This document shows, in pieces, positions 57,895-64,000 of a DNA stretch of 64,000 nt; positions within the stretch are counted from its first letter, which is position 1, and every line of letters starts with the position of its first letter. The notes below the pieces were generated by a model. The model saw only the letters and a list, made by a program, of their open reading frames with translations, did no database searches and had not been told where the DNA came from. Position numbers and translations under genes: made by a program. The DNA comes from Cricetomys ansorgei (Eukaryota > Chordata > Mammalia > Rodentia > Nesomyidae): the NCBI GenBank assembly GCA_026225945.1, contig JAMJFZ010001774.1:1-64000 (forward strand). The letters run 5' to 3'.

Positions 57895-58215
57895 TTTTTT
57901 TATTTGTAGATGTGTGTACAGGTATTTGCATGTGAATGTCAGAGATCAACCTCTGGTGTCACTCCACAAGTCCTATCCACCTTGTCTCTTTAGACAGGGT
58001 TTCTCACTGGCTTTCTGGTTAGGTGGGGCTGGCCAGGGATCTGCTTGTCACCACCTCCCCAAGCAGAGGTACCATGCCTGGATTTTTACAGGCATCCTAG
58101 AGGCTGAGCTCAGACAGCAAGCATCTCACTGACTGAGCTATTCCCCGCCCCACGTATTTGTTTTGATTGCTGCTGCTGCTGTTTTGAGACAGGGTCTCTT
58201 GTAGTCCAGGCTGGC
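57895..58215 (-). repeat. B4-type SINE and B1 start, reversed
   Basis: TGAATGTCAGAGATCAACCT, CTCACTGACTGAGCTATTCC, then a T/GCT run and GAGACAGGGTCTCTTGTAGT from a B1 that breaks off. Confidence 0.7.
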
Positions 58216-58705
58216 TTCCAACTTGTTATGAAGTCAAAGAAGTTCTTAAACTCCTGGCTCATTGATTCCATCACTCCCTTGTTAGGTCTGAAATCGCTCC
58301 AGTATACACGGTGAGATACGCATAGCCATACAATCGCAGTTCAATGCCGAGGAACACAGACCACATGCTGGGGTCTACCGCTCAAACAAAATGGCAACCA
58401 CAAGATCAGGCGTGCAGGCCCTTTTAAGGAAGGCAGGCAGCCGTTAGGGGATCTCTGGTCAGAACCTGAACACAGGTCCTTACTGGATTGGCATCTTACG
58501 TCTCATGGGGAAGTGAGGAGCATGAGAGACATGAGGAAGACTCTCGAACTAAGGGTGGAGCCAGGTCAGCACTCTGGGAAGACAAGATGGAGTTAGAAAA
58601 CAAAATAGAGTCACCCTGGTCCTCTCATTTTCCATTAAAAATATATGCTTATATTTGACTCAAGAAAAATGACAAAATCGGTATCGTTTGGCAACATGGA
58701 ATGAA
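58216..58705. other. Sequence with no feature recognised
   Basis: No assignable repeat or exon. Confidence 0.4.
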
Positions 58706-58708
58706 TGT

Positions 58709-58798
58709 GTGTGGTATGGCACATGTATGTGTGTATAGTGTGTGTGTAGTGTGTGTGTGCATGTGTGTGCATGTGGTAGGGAAGTATGTGGTGTGAGG

Positions 58799-58834
<36 letters not shown>

Positions 58835-58853
58835 CAGAGAGAGAGAGAGAGAG
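58709..58853. repeat. (TG)n complex with (GA)n
   Basis: Interrupted TG-rich sequence, a pure (GT)n at 58800-58833, then (GA)n to 58853. Confidence 0.95.
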
Positions 58854-58859
58854 GTGAGT

Positions 58860-59885
58860 ATGCATGCCCATGTGCGCATATGAACCCCAAGCAAAAATTT
58901 GGATAGCTTCTTCTACTCTCTTTTACGGAACCGAAAGCTCCGTTTGGTGTGCAGGCTAGACTGGGAGCAGCTGTGCCCAGCTTTCTGCATGCTCATAGGG
59001 ATTTAAATTCAGGTCTTTATGCTTACACAGAAGGACTCTGGCCCTCTGATCCCTCTCCCAGCCTTCTGGCAACTTTTTTAAAGCAAGATCTCCAGGTAAG
59101 TGGTGCAGACCTATGATCCCATAGGAAGTACTTCTGGGAAATGCCTGCAGACCAGGAACCAGAGACATGAAGGTGGGCCCCTGGGCTACCTGCCCATTTG
59201 TTTTATCCAGTACAGTCTCCAGATGAAGCCAGTAGGCATCGGAATGAAGGCTTCCTGCCATGCTTTCCCACCCCTGGGTTCCTAGGTGAACACTGCCTGG
59301 CACAGAGCAGGTGTCTAAGATGTGTCTGTTGAGTTGACATCGGCCATTATCAGCACCTGGGGAGGCTGGAAGGACAGGAAAAATAGCTGCTCAGGGAAAT
59401 GGCCCTTGCCAGGGTCTCAAGAATCTCCACCTCTGCTCTAGTACTCTAGTTCCTGGGCCCTGGAAGCATGGTGCCTTTGCAAGAGGCCAGGCACTGAGAT
59501 TCAGAAGTCTGAGTGTTCAACTTGAATTCCAGGTTAGACATTCCACCAAGAGATCCCGCTGTCTGTTCTACCTTTTCGAATTGAATACTAACCCATCCCT
59601 CTACCCATGTGAAACTGTTTAGAAAGTTTCGTGAGCTTCTGGCAAAGTGCCATCTCATGACTTCTATTTTTACCCTTGAGTATAATCAGTGGGAACATAC
59701 TGTGACCAAAAGGGCGAATTATACGTTGATAAGGGCCAGCAAGCAACATTTGCTTTTGTTCCTGAGCAAACTAACAAGGGAATACATACAGAAGGCATAG
59801 GCACACGGCTGTATCATGGCCAGACTTTGGACAGTGACTTCTCATTTGTTTCCAAGGAGGTAAAATACACATTCAAGATTCAAAT
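58860..59885. other. Sequence with a possible L2 end, otherwise unassigned
   Basis: ACTGCCTGGCACAGAGCAGG at about 59290 resembles an L2 3' end. Open frames at 59100-59300 on both strands carry no recognised domain. Confidence 0.4.
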
Positions 59886-59889
59886 TGCA

Positions 59890-60038
59890 ATCAGGCATAG
59901 CGGCACACACTTGTAATCCCTGCACTGGGAGAAGGAAGAGGCAGGAGGATCAGGAATTCAAGTTCATCCTTTACTACATAGTGAGTTCAAGGCCAGCCTG
60001 GTCCACACAGAGAGACCTTGCCTCAAAACAAACAAAGA
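59890..60038 (+). repeat. B1 SINE
   Basis: AGGCATAGCGGCACACACTT, GTAATCCCTGCACTGGGAGA, AAGGCCAGCCTGGTCCACAC. Confidence 0.88.
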
Positions 60039-60041
60039 CTG

Positions 60042-60190
60042 TGCAGTTGAATATAGTGGCCCCACCTATAATCCCAGGCACTGTACTCTTGGCTGAGAAA
60101 GAAGGATGGCAAATTCAAGGCCGGTCTGGATTAGTGAGTGAATTGAAGGTTAGTCTGGGTAATTAACCAGACCTTGTCTCAAAGTGAAAT
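60042..60190 (+). repeat. B1-related SINE
   Basis: CCCCACCTATAATCCCAGGC, AAATTCAAGGCCGGTCTGGA, ACCTTGTCTCAAAGTG. Confidence 0.8.
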
Positions 60191-60197
60191 GTTAAAG

Positions 60198-60280
60198 AAG
60201 GCTTGGCTGTAACTCAGTAAGGTGATTGTCTTGCATGCACAAGGCCCTGAGTCGGGTTCCCAGCACTCCCCAGTGTCTGT
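60198..60280 (+). repeat. ID-type SINE
   Basis: GGCTTGGCTGTAACTCAGTA, TTGTCTTGCATGCACAAGGC and GGGTTCCCAGCACTCCCC. Confidence 0.7.
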
Positions 60281-60404
60281 TGAGGGAAAAGGAAGACACG
60301 GGGACCATTGAGCGTTAAGTATAATGATAAAAACGGGAAAACGCTGTAACTAAATCAATCACTTTGTACGCCAAGAAAGTAATTTTTAAAACTAGAGGGA
60401 AAAA

Positions 60405-60530
60405 TCTATTGCTGAATACAGTAGCACATTTGAAATCCCAGAATCTAGGAAAGCTGAGGAAGGAGGATCACTTGATTGGATATCACAGTGAGATCCTGAC
60501 TCAGAAAAATAAAATTATAACAATAATAAT
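60405..60530 (+). repeat. B1-related SINE, diverged
   Basis: TGCTGAATACAGTAGCACAT, GAAATCCCAGAATCTAGGAA and ATCCTGACTCAGAAAAATAA. Confidence 0.65.
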
Positions 60531-60679
60531 GATGATAATTTGTTATCCAACTTGATCACATTACTGACAGTTTTTAAACTTTTATTTCATAAGTTGCACC
60601 ATGATAATAAATAAGGCATTTTGACTGTCTATAGTCTTTCTTACCACAAAAAGTAGAGAACGTTAAAACGCATAGTTTT

Positions 60680-60822
60680 AGCCAGTGGTGGTGCATGCCA
60701 GTAATGCCCGCAGTGCAGAGGTAGAGGCAGAAGGATCAGGGACTCAAGGTCTTCTTGGCAACAGAGTAAGTTCCAGACAAGTCTGAACCTCATGAAACAC
60801 TATCTCCAAAAACAAAAGCAGA
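60680..60822 (+). repeat. B1 SINE, diverged
   Basis: AGCCAGTGGTGGTGCATGCC, AGTAATGCCCGCAGTGCAGA and CACTATCTCCAAAAACAAAA. Confidence 0.8.
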
Positions 60823-60964
60823 AGCTGCAGAGAGGGCTCAGTGGTCATGAGCACTTACTGCTCTTGTAGAGGATTAAGTTTCCCAGCACTCAGGGCAAGC
60901 AGCTCACATCTGCCTGTAACTCCAGCTCAGAGGATGCGACACCCTCTTCTGGCCTCCAAGGGTA

Positions 60965-61022
<58 letters not shown>

Positions 61023-61033
61023 CGCATGCATGT
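60823..61033 (+). repeat. B2 SINE with (TG)n and (CG)n
   Basis: GAAGCTGCAGAGAGGGCTCA, GAGCACTTACTGCTCTTGTA, ACACCCTCTTCTGGCCTCCA, then (TG)n at 60968-61014 and alternating CG at 61014-61025. Confidence 0.93.
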
Positions 61034-61034
61034 G

Positions 61035-61235
61035 CACCCATGAGCACAAACAGCTGAGCAAGGAAAGTGCTCTGGCAGCTTTTCCAGAAGACCAAGGTTT
61101 GATACTGAGCACCCACAGGTGGCCCCTGTAACTCCAGCCCCAGGGCATCCGGTGCCCTCTTCTGGCCTCCAAGGGCTCCAGGCACACACATGCAGGCAAA
61201 ACAACCAAACACATAAAATAAAAAACAAATAAACT
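61035..61235 (+). repeat. B2 SINE
   Basis: AGTGCTCTGGCAGCTTTTCC, GGTTTGATACTGAGCACCCA, TGCCCTCTTCTGGCCTCCAA and an AAATAAAAAACAAATAAAC tail. Confidence 0.92.
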
Positions 61236-62077
61236 CTGCATGTGAGTTCCAGATGAGAATTTATAGGTGAGCTGTTCCACGTATAGTCTTTCTCCTGCTC
61301 ACTTTCTGGGTGATGTCATCCCACTGTCTTCCTGCATCTGGGACTCCTTCCAGTGGTTGAACCCAGGAGCTTCCCGTTTTTGTTCTGAATGATGTTTACT
61401 GGAAATGGAGGTCCGCTAGTAAGATCTCAATTCGGATAGCTTTGTGGGGACAGGAAGAATGGTTGAGGGTTTGGCAGAAAACCTTTCCTTTTTCCTTTGT
61501 CATTATCTTGTTTTAATAGGTTGGCTCTGCTCTGTTTTAGAATTACTTCTTGTGAGAAACCTAGGAGAAATTCTGTGAACATTCTTCCTCCTTCTCTCCT
61601 TACGGAGACCCGAAGTTCAGCCACCCCACCCCACCCTAGACCTGCACACTCACACATCTGCTTCAGAGAGTGAATGGAGACAGCCAAAAGCCAGGCAGGT
61701 CTGCTGGGTCTGTACTGCTCTGTTCTCTGGGACTTGGAAGGAACTTACAATGTTTGGGTATGAGCAAATGAGATAAAATTTGTCCAAGATTCCACAGTTG
61801 TGGCAGAAATGTGGGCTCATATCTTCACATTCACATTCACATCACAAGCATTTTGCTTGGAAGTTGTACATAAAGGCAATTTAGAGAGTTCCAGGTTAAA
61901 AGGGAATGCCAAGAGATGACCGTATGAAGAGGTTGCCTTTACTTTAGAGATCAGCCAGGTAAAAGAAAAAGCTCCCAAATGCATGGACTTCTCACCTCCA
62001 CCTTTGCCCCTTGATTAATTGTAAATTAATCTCATTAATTGTACATTAAATCTACTAAGTATGTACAGTTTTTCTTT
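61236..62077. other. Sequence with no feature recognised
   Basis: No assignable repeat or exon. Confidence 0.4.
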
Positions 62078-62093
62078 AAAAGTTTCAACATGA

Positions 62094-62270
62094 GGGGGCT
62101 GCAGAGATGGCTCAGTGGTTAAGAGCACTGGCTGCTCTTCCAGAAGCCTTGGATTCAATTCTCAGCACCCACATGGAAGCTCAAAACTGCCTATAACTGC
62201 AGTCCCATGGGATTCCATGCCTCTACTGGTGTGCAGACATGCAGATAAAATACTCATGTACATAAAAAAA
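62094..62270 (+). mobile_element. B2 SINE with 16-bp target duplication
   Basis: GGGGGCTGCAGAGATGGCTC, AGAGCACTGGCTGCTCTTCC and GGATTCAATTCTCAGCACCC, ending in an A-run. It is flanked by AAAAGTTTCAACATGA (62078-62093) and AAAAGTTTCAGCATGA (62271-62286), 15 of 16 identical. Confidence 0.95.
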
Positions 62271-62286
62271 AAAAGTTTCAGCATGA

Positions 62287-62342
62287 TCCAGGCGGTGGTG
62301 GTGCATGCCTTTAATACCAGCACTTGGGAGGCAGGCAGGTAG
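62287..62342 (+). mobile_element. B1 SINE, left half, split by an LTR
   Basis: TCCAGGCGGTGGTGGTGCAT, GCCTTTAATACCAGCACTTG and GGAGGCAGGCAGGTAG, then the LTR. The B1 text resumes at 62870 with GTGGATCTCTCTGAGTTC. Confidence 0.93.
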
Positions 62343-62869
62343 TGTAAATCCCAAATCCGGTGGAGTAATAAGACAACCACAACTGAGCAAAATTTGAAGT
62401 AGGCAAGCTTTAATTAAATTGACTAAATACTGACCAGGAAGATGGACTTTGGCCAGGTCCATTTTGAGATACTCATGGAGTGAACTGTCACCTTCAGAGC
62501 TCCTATAGAATGGCCATGAATCATGTGGCACAGGTGCTTAAAAGGCAGAACCAGTAAGGTTGTGTACCTCCCACCAGGTCCAATCAGTGGCAAGCATCTA
62601 TCCTTATGTACTTCCTGTCTGGGTTATCTCATGCCTACAAATGGCCAAGCATATCCAGTGCATTTGGAACACATCCAATGCAGTAAGGTCAACTTGGGAT
62701 CTAGACACTCCCCACCCAACAATCTAAGAAGTTATATCCTTGGGCAAGGGGGGTTTAAGACTATCTCACCTAAACAGCCATGCCTAGCACTCCAGGAGGT
62801 TATATGTCCTTGTTCTATAGAACTACTTAGGCAGAGATTAAAATTTAAAGCATAACTTTTGCTCTTACA
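62343..62869 (-). mobile_element. Solo LTR (ERV1-like) inside a B1, minus orientation
   Basis: The block begins TGTAAATCCC and ends CTCTTACA, and cleanly interrupts a B1. Read on the minus strand it starts TGTAAGAGC, has ATTAAAGCTTGCC near the far end as a likely polyadenylation signal, and ends GGGATTTACA. GTAG and GTGG flank it, three of four bases alike, fitting a 4-bp duplication. It has no viral genes. Confidence 0.75.
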
Positions 62870-62980
62870 GTGGATCTCTCTGAGTTCAAGGCCAGCCTGC
62901 TCTACAGAGTGAGTTCCAGGACAGCCAGAGTTACAACAGGGAAATCCTGTCTCACAAACAAGAGCAAAAAGGAACAAACA
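62870..62980 (+). mobile_element. B1 SINE, right half
   Basis: GTGGATCTCTCTGAGTTCAA, GGCCAGCCTGCTCTACAGAG, GAAATCCTGTCTCACAAACA. It is followed by AAAAGTTTCAACATGA at 62981-62996, the same word that flanks the neighbouring B2. Confidence 0.93.
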
Positions 62981-63182
62981 AAAAGTTTCAACATGAAAAG
63001 AAAAAAAATCCCTTCAAAACTAATTAAAAATTCTATCATCAATAGAAAAACTATAAACGCTATAAAACACTTAAAACACTATAATATGCTAATATTAGGA
63101 GGGGATGTGTTTGTAACAAATCCACACAAGAATATGGCATCATAACACCCAGAAGATCAGCATGTTAGTTATTTTTCTTAAA

Positions 63183-63262
63183 TATTTAATTATTAATATT
63201 ATAATATTATATTGTAATAATATATTATAATATTTTATTAATATCTTAAATATTTTTCTTAA
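63183..63262. repeat. AT-rich inverted repeat
   Basis: AATATTATAATAT (63195-63207) and its exact inverse ATATTATAATATT (63222-63234) flank a 14-base spacer within an almost pure A/T stretch. Confidence 0.8.
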
Positions 63263-63620
63263 ATAAACGCTGTAATAAAATACCTAACAAAAGCAGCTTA
63301 AAGAAGGAAGGGGTTATTTCAACTCAGAATTTGAGGGGATATGGTCCATCTTGGTGGGGGCGTTGGCATCAGGAGCGTGAGGCAGCTGGTTCACATTGAA
63401 TCCACAGTCAGGAAGCAGAGAGAGACAAATCCTGGTGCTCTTCTTCTTATTCAGTCCTGGACCCCAGCCCATGGATGGTGCCTCCCATATTAGGGGTGTG
63501 TCTTCCCTCCTAGTGGAGCTATTCTGGAAACGTCCTCACAGACTACTACCCCAGAGCTGCATTTCCACGGTGAATCTAAATGTAATGAAGTTGAAAATGA
63601 AGGCTAGCCATCACAGACAG
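63262..63620 (-). mobile_element. Rodent LTR-type repeat, reversed, third type
   Basis: TAATAAAATACCTAACAAAA, GCAGCTTAAAGAAGGAAGGG, ATATGGTCCATCTTGGTGGG, CACAGTCAGGAAGCAGAGAG and GGACCCCAGCCCATGGATGG follow the order of a common rodent interspersed repeat that I cannot name. It carries no gene. Confidence 0.6.
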
Positions 63621-64000
63621 GAATCTCTCATCAGATATCTGCTATTGGATTGCCACACCTGTCTTGGAAGGAGTCCATGTGGGACACCGTTGTCACTGAG
63701 GGCTGAAGCTCTGAATGCATTCAAGTTATTCTGGAACTGCAAGGCTGTATTGTGGGTGTCTCCAATGTTCCATTCTAGTTTAAGAAATAATATCAAGCAA
63801 AGGAGAGTGCCAGACGCTCGGGGATGCCAATGGTGGGCACGGAGAAGGCCTTAATTCTCTTTGTTTGTGGTTTTCAGGGCAAGACACTTCTCCCTGAATG
63901 AGCGAGGTGAGGAGTAGCGAACACGTCCTGGGCAGGGAAGATGGAAGCCAGGAAGTGAGAGACCAGACCCACTCCAGACCCATTCCAGGCTCCCTGCTTG
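63621..64000. other. Sequence with no feature recognised
   Basis: No assignable repeat or exon up to the window edge. Confidence 0.4.

Noticed and set aside
58635..58894. Open frames rich in His-Thr repeats on the minus strand.
   Set aside because: They are translations of the (TG)n tract.
47300..64000. An ANXA4 coding exon on the plus strand.
   Set aside because: No annexin-repeat sequence was seen. Only a non-coding first exon in the island could be expected here.

Overview
This is a window of rodent nuclear DNA, not microbial DNA. Interspersed B1, B2, B3/B4 and ID SINEs, rodent L1 3' ends, rodent LTR elements, URR1-like hAT copies and older mammalian repeats (MIR, L2, L1M, MLT1, MER5) fill much of it. 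Coding density is close to zero. The presence of B2, B4 and ID together points to a muroid rodent (mouse/rat/hamster/vole group). I cannot fix the species from the sequence.

One protein-coding exon can be supported. On the minus strand, 46004-45842 encodes the Gly/Ser-rich N-terminus and the start of the kinase domain of AAK1 (AP2-associated protein kinase 1), and it ends at a consensus splice donor. Everything to its left (1-45841) is read as AAK1 intron 1. I found no further AAK1 exon there. The exon sits at the edge of a CpG island of about 1.4 kb (45.85-47.3 kb). To the right of the island the sequence is non-coding again. From known mammalian gene order this should be the AAK1-ANXA4 side, with ANXA4 on the plus strand, so the island is a likely two-way promoter. 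No ANXA4 coding sequence is present in the window.

Layout. 0-3 kb: dinucleotide repeat, a diverged 19-bp minisatellite of about 43 units, and a rodent L1 end. 3-16 kb: SINEs, two solo LTRs, a URR1-like hAT, an L1M 3' end and an MLT1 split by a younger repeat. 16-34 kb: SINEs, a second URR1-like copy, small tandem repeats and an MLT1 LTR. 34.9-37.2 kb: a complete 2-kb non-autonomous LTR retrotransposon sitting inside an old L1. 37-45.8 kb: SINEs, L1M, L2, MER5 and low-repeat sequence approaching the promoter. 45.8-47.3 kb: AAK1 start exon, 5' leader and CpG-island promoter with three ZNF143/THAP11-type motifs and ETS, GC-box and CRE-like sites. 47.3-64 kb: MIRs, rodent LTR-type repeats, SINEs in both orientations, simple repeats, and a nested B2/B1/solo-LTR stack at 62.1-63.0 kb.

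I saw no evidence of a new biological system. The observations most worth a second look are the promoter motif cluster, the nested insertions with readable target-site duplications, the intronic 19-bp minisatellite, and the SINE strand bias that changes at the promoter.
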